Below, piece by piece: positions 12,130 to 24,852 of a stretch of DNA of 64,000 nucleotides. Every line of letters starts with the position of its first letter. Within the stretch, counting starts at the first letter, position 1. The notes beneath the pieces are model-generated. The model saw only the letters and a list, made by a program, of their open reading frames with translations, made no database searches and was not told the DNA's origin. The translations under genes and the position numbers were made by a program. The DNA is from Ariolimax columbianus (taxonomy: Eukaryota > Mollusca > Gastropoda > Stylommatophora > Arionidae), in contig JAVGWX010000007.1 in NCBI GenBank assembly GCA_036924085.1, positions 34,275,953 to 34,339,952 of the forward strand. Reading direction: 5' to 3'.

Positions 12130-12560
12130 TTAGATCCTTGATGAATGACAGACAAAGCAGTCATTGACCATAATGCTTAGGGGCATCTTTAAGGATAGCA
12201 ACAAACTCACTACGGTTCTTCACCAAGTTAGGTCAGCTTTTTTTCCCCCCCTTCCCTCTGAGATCCATAGCGTGGTGGATGTGGTGATAGTGTCAGCTTC
12301 TCTTCTTAGGAACAGGCCAATTCAATATCCGATTTGGCCTGCTATGATACTCTGCATATCTTCCTGCTTGCTTTGGGCACAGAGATCTTGATTGGTGTTA
12401 TTGTTGACAGATGACAATTTGGACATTTCTTTTTGTTATTCTCCAGCACTTTGCACCGTACAGAAAGTACACAACTCTTATATATTCTTAGTTTAGCATT
12501 TATGTTGTTATTTTAAAGTTTCAGAATATTGATTAAGCAAGCAAAGGCTATTCTGGCTTT
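12130..12560 (-). mobile_element. LINE C-terminal relic
   Basis: Minus-strand translation shows a decayed post-RT tail. A VYFLYGAKCWRITK-like stretch near 12440-12480 is followed by pieces resembling PNRILNW and then VKNRSEFVAILKDAPKHYGQ near 12180-12230. The order fits the end of a non-LTR RT protein, but it is badly frameshifted and the family is uncertain. Confidence 0.5.
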
Positions 12561-12599
12561 GTTCATTCTGCTTTTGATGTCTTTGCCTGATCATCTTCC

Positions 12600-13278
12600 T
12601 TTCCTATATTAAGGACAGAAAACTGATGGGGAGGGCAGACAAGCGGGACTGGAGATGACCAAAGTATTGCACAATCATTTCACCAATTGTGATCGACTTC
12701 CTTGACAGGTGCAACTAGAGGATGTCAATGAGTACATTTATTTTGGGCGCCTCCTCAATATGGAGACTGATCTGGAACCTGAATTGACAAGACGTCGCCG
12801 CACGGGCTGGGCAACCTTCTCGTCTATTAACACGGCCCTGGATGGTTGCCGAGACCCGAATCTATGTGCCTCTCTCTTTAATTCCACTGTGTTCCCTGCT
12901 ATGTGCTACAGTGTTGATATATGGACACTAACAAAATCACTGAGGACAAATTGAGAGTGACCCAGACATCTCTTGAGAGATGCTTGGTCGGAATCACTGT
13001 TCGGAATTAATATATACAAAAGCTCCACAATTCATTCGAGGATTGTCCTTGGTGAAAGATGCGGTAACCTATGCAGACAAAGCAAAACATAGATGGACAG
13101 GTCACATGTTGCGATGAAATGGTAAATGGAGCAAGGCGACAACAATCTGGTACCCCCGAGGTAAAAAAAGACCATGGGGAAGACCTTCAATGCGTTGGTC
13201 AGACTCCCTTGCTGTACACAACAACATCCGAGACGCCTCTAGAGGAGGGCTTTGGTGGCCCGGGTCATTAAGATCAAG
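12600..13278 (+). mobile_element. LINE 3' relic, DVNEYIYFG family
   Basis: The frame at 12709-12954 reads QLEDVNEYIYFGRLLNMETD followed by the RRRTGWATFSSIN and FPAMCYSVDIWTLTK blocks, the C-terminal part of a non-LTR RT. Downstream a GHMLR-like and a KRPWGRPSMRWSDSL-like stretch can be traced through frameshifts. The same family occurs at 20860-22490 and 52740-53330 on the minus strand and at 26565-28275 on the plus strand. Confidence 0.7.
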
Positions 13279-13671
13279 ATAAAAAAACGGAGTCTTTGCT
13301 GGTGATCAGAATCTTGCAACTTGAAAGCATTTACATGTACAGCTTAATACCTACTTAAATCTGACACCATTAACCTAAAAACTGTATATCTACTGAATCT
13401 TCTCCTATATCTTTAAAAAACATATTCTGCTGCAGCTAAAAAAAGGGCATTATTTATTCTCCAAGTGCTCTTTTCCATAGAAATTACAGACTGCTAAAAC
13501 TTTTGTTTTCAACTCAAATTATTTCTTGTACATCATTGACACAATGTGTTTGGAAGCATACATTTTTGAATGAAAAAACTTTCAGATCAATGTATTCTAC
13601 ATTTCAACAAAAGAACAAAATTTTCCCTTCAAATTATTTGAAATTTCAGTCCTGCTAGCATCATTTTTCAG
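13279..13671. other. No gene recognised
   Basis: AT-rich sequence with no conserved motif. Confidence 0.4.
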
Positions 13672-14402
13672 AATTCGGTTCTTGTGCGTTAATTCACATA
13701 TTCTGAAATTTTATACCATTCAATGACCACACGGGTTTCCGTACAAAAATAATTATAAGTGTCTAGTTATCAGGGTGCAGCTTTGATGCTGGTTTGTGGG
13801 TTTTGTGGGCCCTGAAAAGGGCAGTGAGAGGAACAGATTACCAAAGATCGCTGAAGCTATGCACATATTAGGACATACACATGTTGTTCGTTCGTACCTG
13901 CACAATTTAAAGAGGAGGCCAAAATTCTGCGATGTTCCGCAGAATATTGTCGAACGGGTCTAACTGACGGACTTTATTCCAATGTCGCCACAGAAACTCA
14001 CACATGTAGGAATCTATCATGTGTCTGTGTGTTCCGTTTTGGTTAGGGTTAGGGGCCCTCTAACCATGTGCCAGAATGAACAGGAATGTCCTGCTGACAT
14101 GTGCGACATCTCTAATGATCTTGGCGAACTGTGAGAGACAAAGTCATAACATGATTTTTAGCACACAGTTGGACGGTGTGTATAATTCATCTTTCCTGCA
14201 AAAACTGCACACAATTTATTTTCTTGCGTGTCAAGTGTGACAACTGCAAGAAATCCATCTTCCACGTACGGTGTTAGATCTGATAATAACATGGACATAG
14301 GTTTACCACGCGAATTGAAAAGTATGGTGCTTCGTGTGGCTACATTCTACTAAATTTGACCTATTATAATCTGTGGGTGAATTAACGCACAAGTACCAAG
14401 AA
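13672..14402. mobile_element. Candidate terminal-inverted-repeat element (MITE-like)
   Basis: A perfect 17-bp inverted repeat, cttgtgcgttaattcac at 13681-13697 and its complement at 14377-14393, lies just inside gaattc at both outer ends, with a small mismatch zone between. The ~730-bp interior is richer in GC than its flanks and encodes no recognisable transposase. I could not find a convincing target duplication, so the exact ends and the class are uncertain. Confidence 0.45.
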
Positions 14403-14850
14403 TTCTTGCTCAAGTGAATTATTGTTATTTTCAATATATTGTGATGTGATAATGGTGCAAAATTTTGGAAAATGTATCTGTTGTTTTAAGTCATCTCAAG
14501 TGCGCCAATATTATCAACAGAAATTTATATTAAGAAAACATTTATCACTCAGTAGCTGCAGCTAATTATTCCAGAATATTATTGCATTTAAATGTTATAA
14601 TTTAAAAAACCTCTCTGTGCAGTATAAATGTTCTGAATTCCAATAAATATTTTTTATTGGTTATGCTAATCCAATTCACAGATCAAAATGTTGAAACTAC
14701 ATAATTTCAATCATGTTTGATTATTAAACTGGGTTACCATTGTTTCTATACATCACAACAATTCTCATAAATGAAACAGTATTTTCAGTACAAAATCAGC
14801 TATGAAACCATATACATATGATTTTAAATTAATGAACAGTTTTATTATTG
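14403..14850. other. No gene recognised
   Basis: AT-rich sequence without motifs, leading into the 59-bp repeat. Confidence 0.4.
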
Positions 14851-15028
14851 AACAAATGATACCAACATTTTATGATATGACATTTATTTAATAGAAATGG
14901 CTAAGTGTGAACAATTGATACCAACATTTTATCATATGACATTTATTTAATAGAAATGGCTAAGTGTGAACAATTGATACCAACATTTTATCATATGACA
15001 TTTATTTAATAGAAATGGCTAAGTGTGT
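14851..15028. repeat. Three tandem copies of a 59-bp unit
   Basis: Unit starts at 14851, 14910 and 14969, beginning aacaa(a/t)tgataccaacat and ending in ggctaagtgtg. Copies two and three are almost identical. Copy one differs at a few positions. Confidence 0.9.
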
Positions 15029-15119
15029 TATGTTAATTATCTGGTTAACTACATGTTTACACCCACAAAAAACAGCTAAATAAAATATATCTAGCAATTT
15101 TCTCATATTTCTACTTCCA

Positions 15120-17150
15120 TGAATTAGTCACAGATAGAGATACATAAACTAAAATATTCAGAAATTGCTGAAAAAATAGAGGAAGAGGTCAAAGCTTCCT
15201 GTAACACTCTAACAAGTACAAGCAATATAGAAGGTGAGTGGCAATTTTTCAAAGTTACAATTCTAAACATAGTCAAAGAGGAATGAGGGCTAAAAAAGCT
15301 TGGCACACATACAAAGCACACAAGATGGTGGAATGGAGAAGTCAAAAGTTCCATACAAGAAAAAAATAAATGTTATCACAAATGGCAGAAATAAAAAAAA
15401 ACAAAGGAAGATCGCAACACTTACAGAAAAGCGCAAGAGAAAGCAACAAAAATAACAACAAAAAACAGTACAAATTGCAAAATCTGATTCATGGACAAAA
15501 TATGAAGAGCAAGTAGCGAACATGTACATCATCACCTAAAAATTTTTTACAGAAACATCAAGGCAATGAGAGAGAGAGAGGAAAAGTTAAATCCATAGAT
15601 AATTATCAACAATAAGGCCAAAGAATTACTCACCAACAGTTAAGACATAAGGAACAGATGGAGAGAATAATTTAGCCATTTGATAAACCCAGGACAGTAT
15701 TAACCCGCACAGCACCAGATGGAGAATGAAACAGAGCTTAGAAATATTGAAATCGTAAGTCGAGCAGCCTTGTGAGATAGCAAGAAAAATAAGGCAGCAG
15801 GCATAGATGGTATCACAACAGAAATACTACCAGCCTGCAGGACAACTGCAGTTGACTGGCTGACCAGAATATGTAATGTGACCTGGAAGTCGAGAAAGGT
15901 ACCGACAGACTGGCAATGAGCAATCATCGTTCCTATTTGAAAAAAATAAAGGCGACAAGTGAGAGTGTGAAACGTATAGAGAAATATCTCTACTAAGCCA
16001 CATAGGCAAGATATATGCAAAGATACTAGAAAGAAGAGCAAGACTGATACTGGAACCCCAACTAGAAAATAATCAGTTCGAGTATAGGAGAGGAAAGAGC
16101 TGCACAGACGCAATATTTACATTGAGACAAATATGCCTTATATTGATAGATCAAGAAAAGGTGTTCGATAGAAACAGAAGTAAACTATTAGAAATCCTGG
16201 CAGATTATTGACTACAATGTCCTCTCCTTACTAACATCATAGCTCTGTATCAGGACAGTCAGAGTGCAGTAAAAACAACAGAAGGTATGTTGAAGTGGTT
16301 CCCAATTTCATCAGTCAGACAGGGTTGTGTTCTCTCACCACTCCTCTATGTCACTTATATGAATAAAATAACCCAAGAGGCAAATACAGAACAGGAAAGT
16401 ACCAACGAATTGCTCTTTGCAGATGACCAATGTCTGATCCACTCCAATAAACAAAACCTACAAAGTCATATTGACTCACTCTACTTGAACTGTCAAAAGT
16501 AGAATATGAATATCAACACATCAAAAACAGAGGCAATGAATATAGGTAGAAAGCACACTACACTTGATATTTATGTGAATGAAACATAAAGCAGGTACAA
16601 GAATTTAGGTATTTAGGAGCTGATTTTACTGAGGATGGCAGACTCGACAAAGAGGGCAAACGCTGTCACCTACCAGCTGTCTCCACTACTAAGACACCCC
16701 AAGGTTTCCCTTCAAGCAAAACATCAAATGATAAATAGTATCTTCATTCCAACCCTGTGCTACAAGTGCCAGACATGGGCATTAATAAGGCCCAGAAATG
16801 AAACCTGTGAAATGTGGTGCCTACGAATATGAGTATTCGGGAGATGGTTGGAACAATTCCCTGCCTACAGTACATAGAGCAACAGAGAATGAATTGGTTT
16901 GGCCACATTCTGAGAATGCAACCAGACCATATTGTTCATGCAACCTTCTACAGGAGAACATCAAGAAGAAGGGCTAGAGGTAGACTGAGGAAAAGATGGA
17001 TAGACAGCGCAAAAATGACCTGCTGTAAAATGGGGAAAAATGTCGAGCCATGAGAGGCGAAAGACAAATACATGCCACGACACTGGGCTACAACCCGGTA
17101 GAAAGTGAGACGACAAAAGAAGAAGCTGAAGAGATACATAGACTTTGATA
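15120..17150 (+). mobile_element. LINE relic with RT and C-terminal tail
   Basis: Plus-strand translation gives a degraded but ordered RT. SVRQGCVLSPLLYVTYMNKI (near 16310-16370) is followed by ELLFADDQCLIHSNKQNL (near 16408-16460), the catalytic FADD box. Then come blocks resembling RNWFGHILRM and RRRARGRLRKRWIDS near 16890-17000. Upstream, 15700-16290, carries the remains of the RT fingers (an NKAAGIDGI-like stretch near 15790) with many stops. No endonuclease is recognisable. Confidence 0.75.
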
Positions 17151-17827
17151 AACTAATACGACCCTAAAAATATATTGCTTAAACAAATGTAAATAGTTTA
17201 ATATCAGTTTCACAAAATTACTCATGGGGTAATATGGTACAGTTAAAAGTACAGATGGTTTTTAATTAAATGTTTTAACATTTGAAAAAAAACTGACCTC
17301 TGTACCAACACAATTTTTTTTTTCTTAGAATTTTTTAAAGATATTAATGTTTCTTTTAGTTATCTTTTGCTAGATGCTCCTAATTATAAATTACATTTGG
17401 TAATTGCAATTTTTATATTTGTTTTTATTGGAGTTTTTTCTCACAAAGATTCAAATAGATCTTAAATTTGCTGCCAATAATTTCAAAGTGTACATTTTAA
17501 AATATTGTATTTCTTCGATTCTAAGAAACAACCTTGTCCCCATTCAAACACCTATAAAATGAGGATACATCTCTCAATATAAGGTGTCTTACAATTGCTG
17601 CTAAAAGAAAGTTGTTAACGTCAGGTAGATAAGACTTCAGGCAATACTGTCATCGAATAACACAAGCACAAATTTAGCAGTGGACCTTACAGTGTTAATC
17701 ATGTTATAATATTGTTGTATCCTTTAAGTTTCATTAAATTGTATCCGTTATTGCTTCTATCCCTTAATTCTAAATGCTGTCAAAAAGATTGCAATACAAA
17801 GCCCTGGTGAAAAGAAATATTATTGTT
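17151..17827. other. No gene recognised
   Basis: Very AT-rich spacer. No motif seen. Confidence 0.45.
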
Positions 17828-18962
17828 CATGAAGTCAACGGCAATTGTAGAACTGGAAAAGATTACAAATCTGCAATCCATGACCGATAGAAGAGACTGC
17901 AGAGCCCAGCAGCAAGCAGAGAAACTCAGAAGACTGACAGACCATCCAATGGATCAGAGACTAAATAATTTTGGAAATGGGAAACTAAAGCGAAGAAACT
18001 TTGCAGAAATAGCCAAAGCAAAGATGAACGAAGACCCTATGAACGCATTAACAACACCAAAGCCCATCCCTACTGTACACAAACCTACCTGGAGGCAGCA
18101 TATATTTCCAGAGGTGGTAGAAAATATACCAGGTATTGGAAACAAGAACAGCCAGACTGAAAAATAAAGAAGAGACATAACCCAGAGGTACATAACGGAA
18201 AACTACCCAAGCATGGACTGGACCCATGCATACACCGACGGTTCTGTAACAAACACAACACAGAACGGAGGGACAGGGGTATACCTGAGCCTACCAAATG
18301 GTAGAAAAATAACACTGTCAGTGGCAACTGGAAAATACTCAAGCAATTTCAGAGCGGAGGCAGAGGCACTAAGAGCTGCAGTAGAAGAAATGGTGACATG
18401 CAAAAGAAATGAAAGCCATATAGTCCTGTTTACAGATGCCCTGGCCGTAGTCACAGCACTAAAAAGCCAGAAAAATACTGAACTTAATGACTTAAGAGCA
18501 GTACTCTGTCAACTATGCCAGCAGTCCGCACCAAAAAGAGTAGTGGTTCAGTGGGTTCCATCCCACTGTAACATCCAAGGCAACGAGGAGGCAGACATAC
18601 TGGCAAAAGAAGATGCAAGACTACCACAACCAGATCCTAGTGTGACATACGAAGAGTCAAAACGGCTTATTAGAGCTAGATACATGACCAAATGGGAAAC
18701 AGAACATACTGGCTACACAAAAAACGATGCCTATTACCAGTTGAACAGAAGAGAGCACTGACGAATGCACGTGCGGTACCGGGAAAATAACCGCTGAACA
18801 TTTGCTGCAAAACTGCCCGACATACGAGGATCAGAGAAAGCAGATGTGGCCATCACCAGTGACAAGCTCTATGGCAGTGTCGACAGCCTCAGGATGACCG
18901 CTGCTTTTTTCGAAAAAATAATGGTTACTGTCTGACTGCGTACGAAGAAGAAGAAGAAGAAG
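17828..18962 (+). mobile_element. 5'-truncated copy of the (GAA)n-tailed LINE
   Basis: Homology to the intact LINE begins abruptly at catgaagtcaacg (LINE position 36125) and runs to a (GAA)n tail. It keeps an RNase H with DWTHAYTDGS, a RAEAEALRAAVEEM block, LFTDALAVVTAL and QWVPSHCNIQGNEEAD. One stop (taa near 18165) interrupts the linker. A deletion of about 90 bp at 18757 joins the NRREH region directly to the CPCG region. No target duplication is apparent. It is close in sequence to the intact element, so fairly young. Confidence 0.9.
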
Positions 18963-20859
18963 ATCGTAGCTAGCTCAATTTGTTCAATATTCATTAATTT
19001 TAATTTGGAATAAAACTTAAACATATGAAATTCTGGTACTTGATCTGGACTGAAAAACACAAATCTACAAAATTATCAAGGACTATAAAGGCTTAACTTT
19101 CAATGACATGTGATCAAAATTAAGGAAAAGAATAAACTTTGAGGTTAGTAAAATTAGAAACAATGATGAAACCTTTTTTGCTATGCCTTGAAATTTCACT
19201 GTCATCTCTAAAGGTTCTAAAGAGTTAAAGATTATAAGTATGGGCTAAAAAAATCAGCGTATTACTATGATGTTATGCATTACTGCCATGGTTGAAAGTT
19301 GCTGTATTATTACATTTTAAACTGTAAAACCACACAGAAAAATATTTTCCATAAAAGATCTTATTGTGCATGCACACAAAAATAGATGGATGATGACAGA
19401 GCTTATGGAAGACTGGATAAATGTTGTATGAAATAGACATCATGGCAGTCTTCATAACTCATCTAACATGTTAGTACTTTATGCATTTTGTTGACATTTG
19501 TCTGAACTGTAACAAACAAAACAAAAACTAAAAAAAACAGCATGGTGACATTTTTGCTATTCATGGTGACATGAACTAACCAACTCAAGATTTCAGTCAA
19601 CAAACTATTTAAGGATTGCTTGAAAAAAGAATATGAATCAAGGCTGTTGACTGACAAATCCTCCGTTTACAATTCCATAAAAATTAAAAAAGCAGCCACA
19701 TAAAAATTGGCAGAATGGGTATAAACGACTTGGAAGAAAATCCTAGATAAAATAGTGCAGCATTAATTTCATAAATATGTAATAACAAATGCTGATATTG
19801 TAAATTGATATCATACATTTTTGTGTGGATAATTGAGCATCATAGAATTGCAGATTTTAATTTGTTGTGTTCATGGTGCTGAAATTAATTGGTGTATTCT
19901 TGCAAACATTCTTAGAATTGAAGAAATATGTTATTTCACTTTTTTTCTTTTATTGGCTAGTAAAGAAATACTAGCCAATAACTAAATCAATTTATGCTCT
20001 ATCCATTTTTACTGTGTTCCCCTTACTGATAGTTCAACTACTATTTGTTTAGTATACAAGTTTACATGTATGAACTTAAATGTAGAGCTTCTACACTGTT
20101 AGAAACCTCCCCACTGTCCTCAAAACTGAAATAAATTGCTGTTTTCTATTTAATACTCTATTCTTCTATTAAGTGCAGTGATCTACCTAATCTGAAGGGA
20201 ATTTGTTTTGAAATAAAACCTGCCTACTTCTCAAAGAATCGTTCGACGATAATCCCTTTCAATTTCATGAGGATATTGATTAGAACTGTTAATTGTATTA
20301 CCTTTTTTGTTTTATTGCAATCACATATTTAAACATTTTTTTCATTACTTAGTAATAAAAATTTGCTTGTCATCGCCAATGTGCAACAGTATAAATTGAA
20401 TGACATACAAGTGTGACAAATGTAGATAATTATATTTAGTATTCATATATGTTGGGCATGAGCATGCAAACAAGTATGTGCAATAAAACACACATAAAAC
20501 AAAAATATACATTACAACTGTTTCAGTCTTCTAAAATGAATTTAAAATAATTAAAATATTGTTTCCTTGCTTACATGATGGAAATGTCATTAGTTAGGCT
20601 TCTCTTTTCGAAAGGACAGGGACTTGAGGATGCTGCCTGTACGTCGCTTATGACATTGATAAGTTTGATCATAAGAAAATGAAATCTCTAATTCAACACC
20701 TTTGCCAATCTGAATCCATTTACAGCCATTGTCTGCATCTAAGAAATATTAAAAGTGAAAAAGTAAGTTCAACAACTATATCAAACTAGAACAACATTTT
20801 TAAATGAATAATTAAAAAAGTAGGGTACAACTGCAAACTTACTGAGTCACCCCTATTCG
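18963..20859. other. No gene recognised
   Basis: About 1.9 kb of AT-rich DNA with no recognisable coding or RNA motif. One perfect hairpin at 19950-19981 is listed separately. Confidence 0.45.
19950..19981. repeat. Perfect 13-bp inverted repeat hairpin
   Basis: The stem ttattggctagta pairs with tactagccaataa around a 6-base loop, aagaaa. There is no T-run context that would suggest a Pol III terminator and no adjacent gene. Confidence 0.7.
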
Positions 20860-22490
20860 ACCCTAGGAGGTATAGTTATGGCAAAAAAGGTACCAGACCA
20901 TTCTATCAGCTGTCTTCCTCTTAGCCTAGTTCTAGTCTACTCTACAATCTCTAATAGACTGTTTTATGTTGTCATTTTTGCTATCTTTGGAAGATTAGGA
21001 TCTTGTTTTTTTTTGCCTGTTCTTCAGTGTAGTTGCGGGTCCCAACTTCATCTCCAGTGGACCCTGCCTTTAGCCACGGAAGTCCAGTGCGTGGTAAGTG
21101 CTCCTCTAGAGGTATCTCGGATGTTGCAGTGTACAGCAAGAGAGTCTGACCAACTTGGTCAGCATTGGAGGTCTTCCCTATGGTCTCTTCTTATTTCGGG
21201 GGTACCAGACTGCTGTTGCTGTGCTTCCTCGACCATCATTCCGTCGCAACATGTGACATGCCCATCTGTTTGCTTGTCTGCATGGATTCCCACATCTTTC
21301 ACGATGGACAATCGTCTTATGTCAGAATTGTGGAGACCTTGCATACGTTGGTTCAGGAGAGTGATTCCGACCAAGCGTCTCTCAAGGGAGGCCTAGGTCA
21401 CTCTCAATTTGTCCTCTAGTGATGTTGTTAGTGTCCTCGTCTCGGCACCGTAGAATAGACGAGAAGGCTACCCAACTCGCGCGGCGACATCTTGTCAGTT
21501 CAGATTCCAGGTTATTCTACATATTGAGGCGACATTCAAGATAAATGTACTCCTTGACATCCTCTAATTGTACCTCGCTAAGGAAGACTGGATCACAAGT
21601 AGCGAAGCGATTGCGCAACACTTTGGTCTTCGAGACATTCAGATTTCCAGACCCGCTTTCTTGCCCTCTCCATCGAGTAGCTGCATCATTTGGTTGTCTT
21701 CTGCCGCGGACTCTGTGATGAACACTATGTCGTAGGCAAATCGAAGGTGATTGAGGCGTCTGCTGTCAATAAGGATCCCAAAGGTGTCCCAGTTGCATCA
21801 GATAATGACTGATTCCAAGCATGCAGAGAAGAAGTTCGGTGAGATAGGATCACCCTGGTGGAGCCCCTTTTGAATTGGTACCACAATTGGGCGTTGGAAG
21901 GGATGAAATGTGGTAGTGCAGTTCGTATAACTGTTGGTGAGAACTCTGATGTAACCAGGATCTACAATTTGTTCTAACAGTGAACGCCAGACAAAATGTG
22001 GTTCTACCGAAATCAAATGTCTTTTTATAGTCGAAAAAGGTGAATATTAAGAGCGTCTGGAACTCTCAGGCTGCCTCAATTTCAACAGGTTGAAATATGG
22101 TCCATTGTGCTGTATGAACACCGAAAACCTGCCTTTTCAATTGGTTGCGATTCTTCGAGAGTGGTGGGGACTCTGCTGGCAATGATGCATTTTGTAAACA
22201 CTTTGAGGAGAGTAATTAGACAATAATTTCCTAGATCCTCTTTGTCTCCCTTATTGTGCAAGAGTATTGTCCTCGAGTTGTGCCAGGCAGCAGGTGTTCC
22301 TCTCGAGTGAAGATAGCGTGTAAAATGTTGCATGGTAGAGGGGTAGACCGCAAGCCCGGATGACCTCTGGCTATGTACAACTTCGAAAACGTCCCTAGTC
22401 TTCTGTAGTCCATATCTTCTAATCGGACTCAGACTCGCCACTCCATATGCTCTGCACCACATCTGAGTCACATTATTGACTAGAGTAGCA
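20860..22490 (-). mobile_element. LINE relic, DVNEYIYFG family, RT to 3' end
   Basis: The minus-strand frame at 22082-22471 holds an RT finger region with LLHNKGDKEDLGNY and EKAGFRCSYSTMDHI. The frame at 21798-22016 holds VPIQKGLHQGDPISPNFFS. The frame at 21159-21374 holds the GHVTCCDGM and tail region, matching 13100-13270 closely. The order along the minus strand is RT to tail, so this is one element broken by frameshifts. The FADD region near 21730 is damaged. Confidence 0.75.
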
Positions 22491-22494
22491 AAAT

Positions 22495-23151
22495 GAGTTA
22501 TGACATCATTGGCATCTCAGAGACAAAACGAGAAAAAGAACTATTAGCAAATTGGAATGACGGCACGGGAGTTTACATTGGCGTCCGCAAGGCTAACTCT
22601 ACATCTTTGAAAGAATGGGACAAAAACATGAAAAAAAACTTGCAAAAGTTGATTAAGGTTGAGTTTAACCAAAATTTAAAAATGGGTCAGATACCGCACC
22701 GAGAAAAGAACACAAACAAAACCTACGGTACGACCAATAGGCCTTCATCAGGGACAACAATACTGAACTAACAAATCAACATATAAGAAAAAATGGTCAA
22801 CTCATCTGTTTCTGATAGTAGACCCAGTCTGTCTAAGCGACCGGTTGGGCCAGATGCTTTGAAAGAAGCACTGCAAAATCCAATGATTGGTTTGAAGTCA
22901 AAATAAATGACACAACACCCATTATCGAAGCAAAGCGCACTGCTCTGATTAACTGATCAAGTGTTTTCCAAATGAAGTTACTCTGGAATCTCTCAAATCC
23001 GCCAGGAGATAAGTTCAGCAAATAGCTCACTGCTGTGCAAATGAATACTGGTTCCACCTCAGTGAAAACATCCAGACTGTGGCACAAACAGGCAATATCA
23101 GAGAAATGTATGACGGCACAAAAAAGCTATTGGTCCATTGCACAGGAAGAT
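22495..23151 (+). mobile_element. RTE-like LINE relic, part 1 (endonuclease to linker)
   Basis: Begins with YDIIGISETKREK and GTGVYIGVRK, an endonuclease-region fragment. It continues near 23050-23110 with STSVKTSRLW and an NIREMYDGTKK-like stretch, the linker before the RT. At 23152 it is interrupted by a minus-strand LINE and resumes at 24853. The aggaagat sequence at 23144-23151 is the left copy of the insertion-site duplication. Confidence 0.75.
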
Positions 23152-24852
23152 CAGTTCAGTTCAGTTCAGTTCATCCCATAACCCATCAGGTCATAGTGGC
23201 ACACATGAATACACTCCCAAAATCCCACGCCATCCCTCTCTGTCTGTCGCCGCCTGTCGTATCTCACCGGGACGAAGGCCTGACCACTCAGTGATTTGTC
23301 CACCCATCTCTTCCTTGGACGTCCTCGCCCTCTCTGTCCCAGTACGGAACCAAAGAGTATCAAGTTGGTAATTCCGTTGGACCTCGCGACGTGCCCGCAC
23401 CAGGCCATCTTTCGTCTTTTGATAGCTGTGAACAGATCTTCAAAAGGACCAATAGCGTCAACATCCTCTGGCTTCGATCCCTCTTCACTGATCAGTGATC
23501 CCAGATATTTGAAACGTTTTACCACCTCAAGTTCCTGCCCATTTGCCTCTATTACAGATTTAAACCCTGCTATGTTATTGGTCATGAGCTTTGTTTTATC
23601 TGCATTTATTTCCATACCAAAACTCAGGGCCGCTATATCCAAGCTACCAATCAACTCCTGGAGTTCCCTTTCTGTGCCTGCCAAAACATCAATATCATCA
23701 GCAAATCAGAAGTTTGTGATAAGCCTGTCACCCATTTTAACCGTGCCAACATGTTCTTTTAAGGTCGTCTCCATTATTCTCTCCAAGAATATATTGAAGA
23801 GTGTTGGGGAGAGTATACATCCCTGTCTCACACCCACCGTCGTATGGAACCAATCGCCTAGCGTTCCCTCTACAGAGACTGCGCTTGTCGCCTGCTCATA
23901 AAGGTTTGCAATTACCCTCACAATATCACTGTTGAGCTTATAATGCGTCATTGTTGACCATAGCCCCGCATGCCATACTCTGTCAAACGCCTTTCTAAAG
24001 TCAATGAAGGCATGGTAGAGTTGTTGATACTCTGAGTACTTCTCAATCAGGAGCCGAAGATTAAATATCTGCTCGATGGTACTCCTTCCCGCTCGAAAGC
24101 CCGCTTGTTCTTCGGTAATGATATTCTCTGCCTGTGGTTTCAGTCTGTTAAGTATTATTCTCAAGAGAACTTTACTTGGATGACTTATCAGACTGATTGT
24201 TCGATAGTTCTGACACACATTTAGGTTTCCTGATTTAGGCAGTGGTATAATTACTGATTTTGTCCAGCTGGAGGGCCACTCTCCTGTCTGCCAAATTCTA
24301 TTGCAGATGTATGTCAGGGTATCAATTGTTGCCTCACCTCCCACTTGTAGGAGCTCTGCTGGGATATTATCCACACCTACAGCCTTCCCTCTCTTCAGCA
24401 TTTTCACGGCTTCATATACTTCTTCCCTTGTTACCGGTTGATTTTCCTCTATCGGACTCACTTCAGGAGACATTGCATTTCTGGGGTCACCTCGACCTTT
24501 ATGCTTATATAGTTCTGAACAGTACTCCGTCCAGCGCTCACGAATGTCTTGAGCTTCTGTGAGACATTTCTCACTCTTGTCCTGAATCGTTGTATTTCGA
24601 CTTTGTACAGGTCTTACTTAGTCCTTGACTAATTTATATGCCCCCTTGGCATCATTTCTTCCTAGATTTTGTTCGATATCTGCACACTGAGTCGTTATCC
24701 ATTCCACCTTGGCCTGTTTCATCTTGGCCTTTATGTTACCATTTATCTCTCTATATTGCTGAATCCCATCTAGTGTTTTCTTCGCTCTCTTCATTTGTTG
24801 TCTCTTGTCACATAAATCCAATATTTCACTCTTGATCCATGCTTTCTTCTTA
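23152..24852 (-). mobile_element. Nested 5'-truncated LINE with near-intact RT
   Basis: A 1.7-kb minus-strand insertion flanked by the 8-bp duplication aggaagat (23144-23151 and 24853-24860), with an (AGTTC)n tail at its 3' side near 23153-23173. One frame runs almost throughout. It has LPKSGNLNVCQNYRTISLIS, EEQAGFRAGRSTIEQIF, FIDFRKAFDRVWH, VGVRQGCILSPTLFNIF, FADDIDVLAGTE and RGRPRKRWVD. Only stops at 24618 and at 23706 (directly before FADD) break it. An in-frame deletion removes sequence between SEEGSKPEDVDAI and GPFEDLFTAIKRRK. The endonuclease is missing because of 5' truncation. Confidence 0.9.

Noticed and set aside
20878..21396. 172-codon plus-strand ORF
   Set aside because: It overlaps the minus-strand LINE tail matching 12600-13278. 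The plus-strand peptide has no recognisable features.
23296..23901. 201-codon plus-strand ORF
   Set aside because: It is the antisense of the nested minus-strand LINE, whose RT motifs (FADD, RGRPRKRW) read clearly on the other strand.
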